Assembly: GCA_030844895.1 (NCBI GenBank)
Contig: CM061228.1
Span: 52,751,081 to 52,815,080, forward strand
Reading direction: 5' to 3'
DNA: 64,000 bases
Source: Ambrosia x helenae
Taxonomy: Eukaryota; Streptophyta; Magnoliopsida; Asterales; Asteraceae
This document shows, piece after piece, positions 21,779 to 32,315 of the stretch; positions within the stretch are counted from its first letter, which is position 1; each line of letters opens with the position of its first letter. The notes under the pieces are model-generated. The model saw only the letters and a list, made by a program, of their open reading frames with translations. It was not told where the DNA came from and searched no databases. The position numbers were made by a program, and so were the translations under genes.

Positions 21779-23475
21779 TGATGTGCTCAAATTGGTTTAG
21801 TAAAAACTACTAAATTAACCTAAACTAGACACTCTAAGTTTTAAATTTATATCCTAAGACTCTCTAAACCTAAACCACACAACCGGCAAGTGTACCGGTC
21901 AGTGCAGTACAGCTAAATTAAGTCCGAGTATCGAACCCACGAGACTCTAATGGAAAACGTAAACTAGACTCGATTACTTATCTACAAACTGACTTAAAAA
22001 TGTTTTGTTGCTTAAAGGGGGGGCTTTCTAAAAGACTAATGCAAATAAATAAAATAATAAAACTAAAATAACTAAATACACAAACTGAAGACTGCAACTG
22101 AGATCAGATGGATGGGAAGGCACTACCTAGGCTAGAATCCTACACATGAATGATAAAGCTTCTAATGGCCATGGAACTGGTGTGGAACCGGGATCTTAAA
22201 ATACTAAACTTACAGGATAAGCTAGAGGACCCTCGACCCTTCTCAAGGAGAAACCTAAGGTTACCTATAAGCCGTTAAACCACCGGTTGAGAGGTTACCC
22301 TTACAGGCTTACCTACTCGAATCTTAAAGTACCCACTAGACAGTCTACCTCACAGCGCGAAAGTCACAATACACCCTAAAGTGCAAGGGGTAACTACAAT
22401 ATTTCTGATAAGACTTGGCCTACAAGGAATGCTAGGGAAACTAGGAAGATCTTCTTACAAAGCATCTAGATCTAGCAATTTAACACCCTAGACAGACCAA
22501 CAATCTCACACCTTACAGCTATTGAGAATTGGTAGAACACTTAGAATTACCTAATTAACAATTACAACTCCTATGGATAACCTGCATAAATTAACCATAA
22601 ACTAGTTGCTAACACCCAGTCCGCAACCTAACCCGCATTCATACATGAAAGACATTCACAAAAACGCAAGTGGTGTTTATAAAAGTTATTTAAATAAAAC
22701 TAAATATGCATACACATCAAACCAGAAAATAAAAAGTTCTTTACTTTAAAATTCACCCACAACCAAAAGTTCCAAAACCAAAAGAAAATAAATCAAACAA
22801 GCGTAATCATCATCGCCTAGGTAGCGTCAAGGTCTAGCCAATAAAAGTCATAATAAAATCAAAACAATAAAAGCCAGTTAAATTCATGGTGTTCACAACG
22901 GATAACAAATAAATAAATAGTTTAGAACCGACCCGTGCTCGCACCTAGGCTTCAACCCTTGACCAACGCCTCCTCCTCTTTATTCTTCTCCAAGCTGCTC
23001 TCTGTTCTGTCGTGCGATCCCCCTCGAATATTATTGCCGCCTCTCTCCTCCCATTTATCTTTTAATGTGCGCCGCCAAAGAATGAATATATGTAAACTCT
23101 TAATAATTATCACCCTATTTTTTTTTCTTGGGCTTTGGATCCGTTACACACGTGACCAAAGTCACAATTTGGTTTTCTTTTTTTTTTTTTTTTATAATAT
23201 TATTATTATAGCATTCTAGCTCCATGCTTTTAACTCGGGTGTTTTTAGCTTGACCAAAGTTGCTCATTTACGCTCCAACGTCCATTCGAACACCTACTAA
23301 AATATAAAATAAATACATAAGTAATAAAAATAACACAAAACTAATAAAAATATATAAAAACCTATACTAAATAAAATAGACCAGTACAAGCCTAAAACTA
23401 ATAAAAACACTATCTAAACGACTCAAAAATTATACAAACTTTAAATTGGAAATAGATGTATTTTATAATACATCA
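21779..23475 (-). repeat. LTR of non-autonomous element, left copy (3' LTR in element sense)
   Basis: Near-identical to 26830-28527 over its full length, including GAACCGGGATCTTAAAATAC and the long T tract near 23180. Ends are TGATGT...ACATCA. Confidence 0.95.
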
Positions 23476-23491
23476 AATATCCCCACACTTA
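23476..23491 (-). other. Polypurine tract of non-autonomous element
   Basis: On the minus strand TAAGTGTGGGGATATT abuts the LTR. The 13-base core TAAGTGTGGGGAT recurs three more times inside the element (24404, 25328, 25713). Confidence 0.65.
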
Positions 23492-25343
23492 TCTCTTTTT
23501 CGTCCCTGAAAAAGAATTATGCTATGGAATCACAGTTAGGTTTACATCCAGTTCCAAAACATAGGTTACTTAATTAATAATCTACTAACGTGTTGATTGC
23601 GATTGCAGGTATATTGATCCTCTTAAACCCACATCGGTTTCCAAGCCCCTTTTTATTTATGTTAAGTTCATGTTGATTAGTCTATCTAGGGTCTCACTCG
23701 AAGGAAGCCACAGTTCCTCCTAATCCCGCCTCAAGCTTATGAAGCTAAAGGAACGACCAATTGACCATTCCCAACCGTCTTATGTAGAAAACCAAGAGAA
23801 TTTAAAATCACTTTTTTTTTTTTTTTTCTTTTTGCATACTTAACTCAGAGGGTGTGACCAATCCAAGTCGCTATCCCAGTGGCCAGACACCTTAAGGTTC
23901 AGCATTTTTTTTTTCATCTCAGCATACTTAACTTAGAGGGTGTGGCCAATCCAAGTCGCTATCCCAGTGACCAGGCACCTTAAGCTTCAGCACTTTTACT
24001 TTGATTTCTAATTTTTTTTAGTGATTAGAAATTCTAACGGTTTTCTACTTATAACGGTGCTTCTTATACTATTTTTGGCGGTTTCGGTCTCCCCGTTTCT
24101 CCTAGATGAGAACCCACAAAATAGCCTAACATAATTAATTTATTACTTTTCAAAGGAAACCTTTCCACCGGCCGAGCCTACCCACATATCCCAAATCAGA
24201 CACGTTTTCAATCAATTTTAATCTCTTATTATACATACTATTTGAAAACCGGACACCTAACTTTACCTATCATTTTCCATATTTTATATAATACAAACTT
24301 CAAAATCAGGGACTTTTTTTTTTTTTAATTTTTTTTAATTTTTTTTTTTGGATTTTTTTTTGACTCAAAATGACTCTATATAAAAACCAAACGACAGTTT
24401 CTCATCCCCACACTTAAACTCTACATTGCCCTCAATGTAGGAATAGAAAACGACTCAAAACAAAAATAAATTCCGAATACAAAAATTATATTATAAAAAT
24501 AAATAAAGAAAAAAACAAGGGCAAATTGGAAAGGACTTAGCTGGTTAATTTTTCTTCGTAAGCTCTAGTCCAATCCAGCTCGATCGTATAGCATTTATTC
24601 GCGATCGGCTCTGACACAATGGTAAACTCTGGGCTTGCCTTGATAAATAATAACAACTCCAGAATCACCCGAATGGAGATTGAGTACGGGTGTTGCAATC
24701 CAAACCTGCGTAAAACGAAACAAATGAAACCCGAGCATAATACCGAACCACACAAAAAATAAAAAAAAAAAAAAGATTCAAACTACTAACTTAGACTCAT
24801 AATATAACAACAAACAAGAAGACGTACCTGCTTGGCAAAATGGCGGTGAATGGTGGTAGAACCAAATGGGTAGAAGAAAAAAAAATCTGGTTCTCGCTCA
24901 ACGTGAAGGACACTGGTGATCACAACACGCATTGCGAGTGAAAAAAAATGTAACTTTCCGGGGTAATTGCTGGTCGCATAAGGCGAACAGGTCAGCCCAG
25001 ACTCCTCACATTACGTGAAAAGTCTTTTTTCACAGAAAGTTAATTAATTTTTTTTTTTATTTATTCTTTTTTTTTTACCCAAACCTTTACCAAAACTCCC
25101 AATCATAAAATATATATAAAGATAATACATGGGATCCGCTCATGTGAAATTTCCTCAACCCAAGCAAACACGCAAACATGCAAACAGACTCAAAGACACC
25201 AAAACAAAGATAAAATAGAAAGATAAAAACCTATGAACCACTACCGAATGACGGACCACAAATAAAAAAAATGAAGAGCTAAAAAAACTAATTAAGTATA
25301 AATATATATTTACAAACTCTACAGAGCATCCCCACACTTAAAC
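23492..25343 (-). other. Non-coding 3' internal region of the non-autonomous element
   Basis: About 1.85 kb with no supportable ORF. It holds long T tracts (23810-23828, 24310-24360, 25049-25076), a tandem duplication at 23834-23991, and PPT-like 13-mers at 24404 and 25328. In an autonomous gypsy element pol would be in this region. Confidence 0.6.
23834..23991. repeat. Tandem duplication, period 88 bp
   Basis: Copies at 23834-23904 and 23922-23991 share GCATACTTAACT, AGAGGGTGTG, CCAATCCAAGTCGCTATCCC and CACCTTAAG, differing at a few bases. Confidence 0.8.
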
Positions 25344-26660
25344 TTAATCAGGGGGCTTCTCTTTTATCTGGACCCGGTCTAAACCGTTTAATTCCACCCG
25401 GTTCTTATTAACAATTAAAAATTTATTTGTGGAATTGAAAAATAATTTAACCATGCTTAACGGGTCAAACCACCAAAATTTAAACTTACCTGGAATTAAC
25501 CGGATACGTGGCATATAGCAAGAAGACTGATCGTGTTTGACTTTCACTGGCTTCTTCTTCTCCAAATCGTGACATCCTTTGATCTTCTTTCGGTTCCGGT
25601 CCTTTCTTTTTCTCTTCCTTGCCCTCTCCCGTGGTGTTGTTGATTTTGAAGTTCCTTCTATTACCACGGGCCAGCTATGGTGCGCTTCTTCTACCACCAT
25701 TTCCATAGGATGATCCCCACACTTATTTCTTTCATCTGGTGCAGGTTCAGTCATGTCTGTCGGTTCACCTTCAAGTAGGGCATCCAGGTAGGCCATATCT
25801 CCATCGGGATCAGACTCCCCTACTTCTTCAAAAACAGGTAAACCATCTAACTCTAGATCTAAAAACTCATCCTCTTCAGACAACAACGTTTCACTAACCT
25901 CATTGTCTTCCTCTACACCAAACATCATATCAATGGAATCTCCCAATTCCACTTCTTCTTCAGTCACTTCCCTCTGCACTAACGACCTCTGATACGCCGC
26001 CCATTCTTCTTCGTCGTCCTCTTCATCAGAGTCACTCCCAAAATCATATATAGTAACCTGTGGCACCGGAGGTGGGACTTCAACGTCCATTTTCGTCTCC
26101 GTGATTGGGATGATCTCTTCATCTGACTCATCTGCGTATTCCATGATTGGCTCTTTCCCTTCTTCTGGAAACGTTGGAAACAACTCCCCTCGAGCATTCA
26201 TGTACCCAAGGTAGTTGCCCTCCTTATCATATGTATAACCGACTTTCGGCAGCTGCTCTTGCTGAACCTTTTCTATTTCTTCTTCTTCTTTTAACCTTCT
26301 AGCAATGTCTTCTACTGTTCGTTGAAGATCCAAAATAGCAGCCTGTCGGTTTTTCAGAATGGTGTCGTGCTCTGCTAACATTTTCTGGGTATTTTCATCT
26401 TTAGCAACTAATAATGTCATCAGACTCTCTATTTTACTCCAATCATTACCACTATTCTCACAAGAATTGCTTCCAGAAAATTGATCAGGATACTGATTAT
26501 AATGTGGCTGCTGATACGAGTCATCATAATAATTTGTAGGACATCCCTGTGAATAATATGGCTGCGGCTGCACAAAGGAATTAACACAATAATTTGCAGA
26601 GGACCCCGCATTTTGTGGAAATCTAACGGTAAAATAGGGTCCTCCACAAATTTCAAACAT
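25344..26660 (-). CDS. Gag-like protein of the non-autonomous element
   Basis: The open frame runs about 438 codons from the first ATG (26660-26658); an upstream in-frame extension to 26690 begins with GTG. Order: a Tyr/Gln/Asn/Pro-rich N-terminus with repeats such as QPYYSQ and QQPHYNQYPDQ; a heptad-like coiled coil (about residues 80-135) with MTLLVAKDENTQKML; a long acidic stretch; a basic cluster RERARKRKRKDRNRKK; then a C-terminal piece with RIRLIPGKFKFWWFDP. No zinc knuckle, protease DTG or RT motif is present. Position just after the PBS and the texture match the gag end region of Athila/Tat-type elements. The frame is uninterrupted, consistent with a young copy. A Gag role is inferred from position and composition, not from a firm domain match. 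Confidence 0.65.
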   Translation of the reverse strand: MFEICGGPYFTVRFPQNAGSSANYCVNSFVQPQPYYSQGCPTNYYDDSYQQPHYNQYPDQFSGSNSCENSGNDWSKIESLMTLLVAKDENTQKMLAEHDTILKNRQAAILDLQRTVEDIARRLKEEEEIEKVQQEQLPKVGYTYDKEGNYLGYMNARGELFPTFPEEGKEPIMEYADESDEEIIPITETKMDVEVPPPVPQVTIYDFGSDSDEEDDEEEWAAYQRSLVQREVTEEEVELGDSIDMMFGVEEDNEVSETLLSEEDEFLDLELDGLPVFEEVGESDPDGDMAYLDALLEGEPTDMTEPAPDERNKCGDHPMEMVVEEAHHSWPVVIEGTSKSTTPRERARKRKRKDRNRKKIKGCHDLEKKKPVKVKHDQSSCYMPRIRLIPGKFKFWWFDPLSMVKLFFNSTNKFLIVNKNRVELNGLDRVQIKEKPPD

Positions 26661-26805
26661 ATTTACAGACTCGACGGAAATAAAAGACACATAAAATTAG
26701 ACTCCTACGACACATTATACAAATAGACAGACTCAAAATAAAACACAAGTAGCACAGATATTTCAGATTAGTTCAATCAAAGCTAATTAATGCAATCGCT
26801 AAGAG

Positions 26806-26823
26806 TCCCCGGCAGCGGCGCCA
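26806..26823 (-). other. Primer-binding site, Asp tRNA
   Basis: On the minus strand TGGCGCCGCTGCCGGGGA lies six bases after the LTR. It matches the complement of the 3' end of plant Asp tRNA, with one base different from the usual TGGCGCCGTTGCCGGGGA. This sets the element orientation. Confidence 0.85.
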
Positions 26824-26829
26824 AAAACT

Positions 26830-28527
26830 TGATGTGCTCAAAGTGGTTTAGTAAAAACTACTAAATTAACCTAAACTAGACACTCTAAGTTTTAAATTTA
26901 TATCCTAAGACTCTCTAAACCTAAACCACACAACCGGCAAGTGTACCGGTCAGTGCAGTACAGCTAAAGTAAGTCCGAGTATCGAACCCACGAGACTCTA
27001 ATGGAAAACGTAAACTAGACTCGATTACTTATCTACAAACTGACTTAAAAATGTTTTGTTGCTTAAAGGGGGGGCTTTCTAAAAGACTAATGCAAATAAA
27101 TAAAATAATAAAACTAAAATAACTAAATACACAAACTGAAGACTGCAACTGAGATCAGATGGATGGGAAGGCACTACCTAGGCTAGAATCCTACACATGA
27201 ATGATAAAGCTTCTAATGGCCATGGAACTGGTGTGGAACCGGGATCTTAAAATACTAAACTTACAGGATAAGCTAGAGGACCCTCGACCCTTCTCAAGGA
27301 GAAACCTAAGGTTACCTATAAGCCGTTAAACCACCGGTTGAGAGGTTACCCTTACAGGCTTACCTACTCGAATCTTAAAGTACCCACTAGACAGTCTACC
27401 TCACAGCGCGAAAGTCACAATACACCCTAAAGTGCAAGGGGTAACTACAATATTTCTGATAAGACTTGGCCTACAAGGAATGCTAGGGAAACTAGGAAGA
27501 TCTTCTTACAAAGCATCTAGATCTAGCAATTTAACACCCTAGACAGACCAACAATCTCACACCTTACAGCTATTGAGAATTGGTAGAACACTTAGAATTA
27601 CCTAATTAACAATTACAACTCCTATGGATAACCTGCAGAAATTAACCATAAACTAGTTGCTAACACCCAGTCCGCAACCTAACCCGCATTCATACATGAA
27701 AGACATTCACAAAAACGCAAGTGGTGTTTATAAAAGTTATTTAAATAAAACTAAATATGCATACACATCAAACCAGAAAATAAAAAGTTCTTTACTTTAA
27801 AATTGACCCACAACCAAAAGTTCCAAAACCAAAAGAAAATAAATCAAACAAGCGTAATCATCATCGCCTAGGTAGCGTCAAGGTCTAGCCAATAAAAGTC
27901 ATAATAAAATCAAAACAATAAAAGCCAGTTAAATTCATGGTGTTCACAACGGATAACAAAAAAATAAATAGTTTAGAACCGACCCGTGCTCGCACCTAGG
28001 CTTCAACCCTTGACCAACGCCTCCTCCTCTTGATTCTTCTCCAAGCTGCTCTCTGTTCTGTCGTGCGATCCCCCCTCGAATATTATCGCCGCCTCTCTAC
28101 TCCCATTTATCTTTTAATGTGCGCCGCCAAAGAATGAATATATGTAAACTCTTAATAATTATCACCCTATTTTTTTTCTTGGGCTTTGGATCCGTTACAC
28201 ACGTGACCAAAGTCACAATTTGGTTTTCTTTCTTTCTTTTTTTTATAATATTATTATTATAGCATTCTAGCTCCATGCTTTTAACTCGGGTGTTTTTAGC
28301 TTGACCAAAGTTGCTCATTTACGCTCCAACGTCCATTCAAACACCTACTAAAATATAAAATAAATACATAAGTAATAAAAATAACACAAAACTAATAAAA
28401 AATATATAAAAACCTATACTAAATAAAATAGACCAGTACAAGCCTAAAACTAATAAAAACACTATCTAAACGACTCAAAAATTATACAAACTTTAAATTG
28501 GAAATAGATGTATTTTACAATACATCA
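26830..28527 (-). repeat. LTR of non-autonomous element, right copy (5' LTR in element sense)
   Basis: 1698 bp, near-identical to 21779-23475. It differs by about ten substitutions and small T-tract indels. The promoter is expected here, reading leftward. Confidence 0.95.
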
Positions 28528-28532
28528 AACTC
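28528..28532. other. Target-site duplication AACTC, right copy
   Basis: Exact partner of 21774-21778, directly after the LTR end ACATCA. Confidence 0.9.
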
Positions 28533-29479
28533 CTCATGGGCATATGGTCTTAGTACCGTAATTTCGTTTGATAGGGTATTTGTACAAAACTCGGTGGTTT
28601 AGGGTCGTTATGTTATTAGTTGTCTGGGGATAGCCTCTCTGATCTTCTGCTGTAAGTCATTACGGACCTAGATCAGACAGGGTGTCTTTATAAAAGAGCT
28701 ATATGCCAAATCCTAAAGTTACCGAATTGAGGAACTTTCTATGTTATATGATGATCAAAGATTATCTATTACATCGTATTGATCATTGATGCAAATCATG
28801 ATTAATATCAGTCCTCAACCTGGTATAGTGCATATGTTACTTTGCTGCATTAATTTGCTGACCTGTATACCTCTATGCATTATATCTTGTACAATTACAG
28901 ACGACGAAAGCATAATCACGCTTTACAATGAGTCTTTGTGCATTTACTTCTTGATACGGGAGTATGTCGTGTGCGTGGGAACCACAGACAATTGCGTTTA
29001 TACTATAAATATCAGTATCAGTATAAAGCACTGCACAAAAATCTGCATGTGAGTTTATGTGGATCACAATATCAGCAGTTGCCAGATCACACATTGTCTT
29101 TAATGATAATAATTTCAAAAAGATCAACAGTGTGATCAGATTTCTCAAAAACTGATATGATCCCTTTACCGGAAATCACAAAAATATTTACAGTTTTTCA
29201 TTTACATTTTTTGCATTTTATTTTCTCGTCAAAAATTACAAAACTCAAAAAGATTTTAGGTGTGTTTTAGCATAAACTTTAGAAAATCCAAAAAGATTTT
29301 TCATTTTCATCTTATTTTTGATAACTGATGGTGGTTGATGTCGATTTTCTAAACCTTGATACACCAATTGAGCTTTGTAACTTTTAAAATGTGAGAATAT
29401 GAATGTTGGATACTTAAAAGTTGGAAAATAATTGGACCGGGACTCGTTTTTGAGATTTGGAAAATTTTCAAAAATCCCA
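28533..29479 (+). other. Copia-1 pol-to-ORF3 spacer, right half
   Basis: Continuation of the spacer that starts at 21331. No ORF with recognisable content. A/T-rich with repeated CAAAAAGATTTT text near 29245-29310. Confidence 0.55.
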
Positions 29480-29797
29480 ATTCTCATTCGCCCATTCGTT
29501 TGGTCGAATGTGGGATTTCACTTGTTCATTCGTATGTTTTGGTGGGGCGAAGGAGAGTGTTCCTGATAATTATCTCATTCGAACCCTTTCAATAGGGTCG
29601 AAGGAGAGAAAAGTTTCTCCTTCGTATGAACAAAACGGGCGAAGGAACAGGTCTATATATATCCAGTTCCTCATTCGAACCCCATTTATAATTTTTTCCA
29701 GATTTTGATTGTAAACTCACCTTGTTGCTCGTTCATTTAAAATCATTCTATTGTGTTCGTACATTAACACTGATCAGTTTGCTATCACTTTTACAGG
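29480..29797 (+). promoter_or_regulatory. LTR-core-like block upstream of the Copia-1 third ORF
   Basis: This block repeats the style of the copia LTR U3/R. It has GGTCGAATG, GGGCGAAGGA, GGGTCGAAGGAG and inverted CTCCTTCG copies, then CAGGTCTATATATATCC (TATA candidate 29654-29662) about 20 bases after GGGCGAAGGA. In the true LTR the order is GGGCGAATGTGCAGGCC then TATAAATAG. A sequence TTTTACAGGTAA ends the block and could be a splice donor (AG/GTAA at about 29797). An internal promoter or leader for the third ORF is inferred, not shown. Confidence 0.4.
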
Positions 29798-30378
29798 TAA
29801 ACAACAAGGAATCAGTTCTTAATCTCTGTTCTTCAAATCCGAGCCCTAACTGTCTAAAATCGTTTTAAAACAACATAATAATACCAATTGATGTTCAGGA
29901 TTCATTGTGTGTGTGTTTTAAGGGGAGAAATAATCAAAAACATAGCTTAAAACATGTCAGATTGTTCAGTCGATGTTTAAACCCTAGTTTTTGGGTAAAA
30001 ACACAAACACAATGTTTAATTGATAAAACTGGTAGTCTAGGAATGTTTATCGGCATGATTAGGCCTCAATACAATCAAATGGACATGTTCAGAATGTTTA
30101 AATTTCAAAATTGATTTTTCAAATTTATGAACTGCTTCCTTCGACCAGTTCGAATGGGCGAAGGAAGAAAAGGAAATGGGCGAAAGAGGATTAGATGGGC
30201 GAATGAAACTTTTTATCAAAATCAACACATTCGTACCATCTGTTTCTCATTCGTACCTATACATAACCACCTTCGTACCCCCGTTTGGGCGAAGGAGGAA
30301 GTTTTTGACCAAAAATTTTCAATTTTGATATTTTGTCGATTTTTAACTTGTGTTTTTGTTTGTTTTGCAGATCTAACA
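29798..30378 (+). other. Leader of the Copia-1 third ORF, possible intron
   Basis: 581 bases without a convincing ORF, bounded by ACAG/GTAAAC on the left and TTTTGTTTTGCAG/ATCTAACA on the right, with the ATG nine bases later. A second CGAA-motif cluster (GGGCGAAGGA, GGGCGAAAGAGG, CCTTCGTACC) lies at 30135-30300. The ends obey GT...AG rules. Confidence 0.35.
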
Positions 30379-31918
30379 ATGTCTGAACAACAGAAGACTA
30401 CGGAACAAGCAGGATCCTCATCACAGCCCGCTAAGCAGCTTGATTTTGAGAATGCGCACAACTGTTGCGCATATCTTGGCGATGTGAAGAAGCACACAGA
30501 ATTTGTCGGCATTATTGAGTTTTTGAAGCGAAGCAGAGTAATAGATGCCATTGCTACGCCGACAGTGATCTACTGAGATATGATTCAGGAATTCTGGTCT
30601 AATGCTAAACTAGATTTCTGGAAATGCGAATCTTGCTTGACGAGCAAAATTCAGGGACAACGAGTGATTGTGTGCGAAGAAGATTTAAGAGAAGCACTGA
30701 ATCTGGATGATGATCCGAAAGATCCAAAGGAGTTTACATTCATGGATCAAAGAAAGTGCTTTCTCAGGATGAAGTACAACGGACCTATCACTGACGGTTC
30801 GTTGCATAAAGGAAAACTGTGCCCACAGTTCAAATATCTGGCACATGTTTTAATTCACGTTTTCGGATCTGCTGCGGGAGGTTATGACTTGATGAGGAAG
30901 AGCATCAGTTCGATGATGGTTGCTTTAGTATTGAGCAAACCGTTCAATATCTCTGGCATGCTGATGTCTCACTTACTAGAGCCCGTGAATGGAACGAGGA
31001 ACCTGAAGTTTCTTTTATATCCTCGTTTTCTTCAAATGATTTTCGATCACAAGTACAAAGAGCTGAAGAGAAATCCTACACACATTGTTGTTCAGGAACA
31101 CATGTCGTTGAACACGCTAGCTAGAATGAAAGCTTATAAAGGTTTGTCTGCTAAAGAACATCCTCCTGTTAGACGTTTGTTTGGACATCTAGCTAGGGCG
31201 GATTATAAAGATCCGGGTGAGGGGCTTGTAAGGAATGCTAACAGTGATTCTGATGCTGATAATCCTTTACATCATGTTGATCCTGACGCTAAGCGCAAGA
31301 GACAAGTTGTGAATGTAGGCGCGAAGAGTGGTAAGACAAAGAAACAAGAGATAAGGATTGAGGTTTCTGAACCAGAGAAGAAGAAAATTTCTCAAGGAAG
31401 AAATAAGAGAATGGCGAAAAAGGGTTTACACATTGTTGATGAACCTTCCATTGATTCAGAAGAAACGATTGAGGAAGAACAATGGAATTCTGATGCTGAA
31501 ACAGTAGAGATGACCATGCCCAAGGCCACTGAGGCTGGTGCATCTGCTAGCCAAAGAGAAGAAGATCAAGGGAACAAAAGTCCTATTCCCGTTGATGTAG
31601 AAGATTTGAGTTTTAATGCTGAAGAGACGTTGGTTGGTTCTCCTGTGCAAGCTGTTAGAAAAGAGAAGAAGAAACAGGAGAAGCCGAGTATAAAGAGGAA
31701 GAAAGAGATAGAATCGTTGATTGCTGGTAAGAAACTGCCGCCAGCTACAAGTTCTAAATCACCAGTTACCGCACCAGTTCAAAAGAAACAGAAGATTGCA
31801 ACAACATCTAGCACACCACAAACTGAAGAAATTCCAATGGATGATGTGAATGAAGCATTGGATAATGTGCTGAAGAAAATCAGAAAAGGTAAACTGCATG
31901 AAGCTGTTGAACCATCAT
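30379..31918 (+). pseudogene. Copia-1 third ORF (env-like position), N-terminal part, truncated
   Basis: It starts at the ATG of MSEQQKTTEQAGSS, just after a TTTTGCAG acceptor-like site. One TGA (30574-30576) interrupts an otherwise single frame; a CGA-to-TGA change is the likely cause. The N-terminal globular part (to about 31180) has FWSNAKLDFW, VCEEDLREALNL and FLLYPRFLQMI. This layout matches, from memory, a protein common near copia pol genes in Asteraceae genomes. From about 31190 a Lys-rich segment follows (KRKRQVVNVGAKSG), then acidic and Ser/Thr-rich text. The ORF is cut at about 31918, where foreign LTR sequence begins; the sister copies continue into a coiled coil and C-terminal module. 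Function unknown. I see no signal peptide or membrane helix, so a true envelope role is not supported. Confidence 0.7.
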
Positions 31919-32265
31919 AGAGGGTGGTACTATTCATCTTCACTTTCCAAGTATATGTATATAATTGATCAAGAATCAAGTCTATTTTGAAAGACTAATC
32001 TTGTGTAGGTGTGGAAAAAAAGGGAGCCAACCTACAAAGTTGAAGAGTGTTTTTTGAGAATAGCTTTTTTGCATCCTAATTAGATTCAAATAGGTTTTAT
32101 GTATAGATAATTATTAATCTTAGTTTGAGTTTATTAAGTATCCTTAGAAAGCAAGGATTGGTAGGTTATAAATAGAAGGAAGTTTTGTAATCTTTATTAT
32201 TCCAATTCAATAAGAGAACCAGTTGAATCAATAGTTTTGGCATCTTTGATATCAAATGTCCAACA
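31919..32265 (+). repeat. Truncated LTR of another copia-type element
   Basis: It ends TGTCCAACA, followed by PBS-like TTGGTATCAAAGCC. A TATA candidate TATAAATAG lies near 32170. The expected TGTTGG start is missing, so the left side was lost at the junction with Copia-1. After the PBS only about 35 bases remain before unrelated LTR sequence. Confidence 0.5.
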
Positions 32266-32267
32266 AT

Positions 32268-32280
32268 TGGTATCAAAGCC
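32268..32280 (+). other. Primer-binding site, initiator-Met type
   Basis: TGGTATCAAAGCC, one base from the usual initiator-Met PBS, lies two bases after the truncated LTR. No downstream internal region is left. Confidence 0.65.
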
Positions 32281-32315
32281 TCAGGTTTCATTTGTTAACG
32301 TATGTAACAAGGTGG

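Larger units (their letters stand above)
21779..28527 (-). mobile_element. Non-autonomous LTR retrotransposon (TR-GAG/LARD-like, Athila/Tat-type PBS)
   Basis: It spans 6749 bp with LTRs of 1697 and 1698 bp beginning TGATGT and ending ACATCA, and a five-base duplication AACTC. Orientation is minus: the Asp-tRNA PBS abuts the right LTR and a polypurine-like tract abuts the left LTR. The 3.35 kb internal region holds one gag-like ORF (25344-26660) and no protease, RT, RNase H or integrase. Mobilisation would need enzymes from a relative, probably an Athila/Tat-like gypsy, because a TGGCGCCG PBS is typical there. The LTRs differ at roughly ten bases by eye, so the insertion is recent. It entered the pol-ORF3 spacer of Copia-1. 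Confidence 0.9.
12537..31918 (+). mobile_element. Copia-1: Sirevirus-like Ty1/copia element, 3' truncated
   Basis: The order is 5' LTR, PBS, leader, gag (13690-17880), pol (17885-21330), spacer, and third ORF (30379-31918). It is interrupted by a nested element at 21779-28527. The domain order protease-integrase-RT-RNase H is diagnostic of copia. The very long two-knuckle coiled-coil gag and the extra ORF after pol suggest the Sirevirus lineage. Copia-2 is a sister copy with about 85-90 percent protein similarity by eye. The element ends inside ORF3 at about 31918 with no 3' LTR, so it is defective. The five bases before it are ACCTT; the partner duplication is lost. Confidence 0.85.

Noticed and set aside
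22935..23219. Small ORF of 94 codons in the non-autonomous element LTR
   Set aside because: Ends in a poly-T run giving poly-Phe; the run and frame differ in the other LTR copy.
30379..31918. True retroviral envelope gene
   Set aside because: No signal peptide, membrane helix or cleavage site visible; only the genomic position is env-like.
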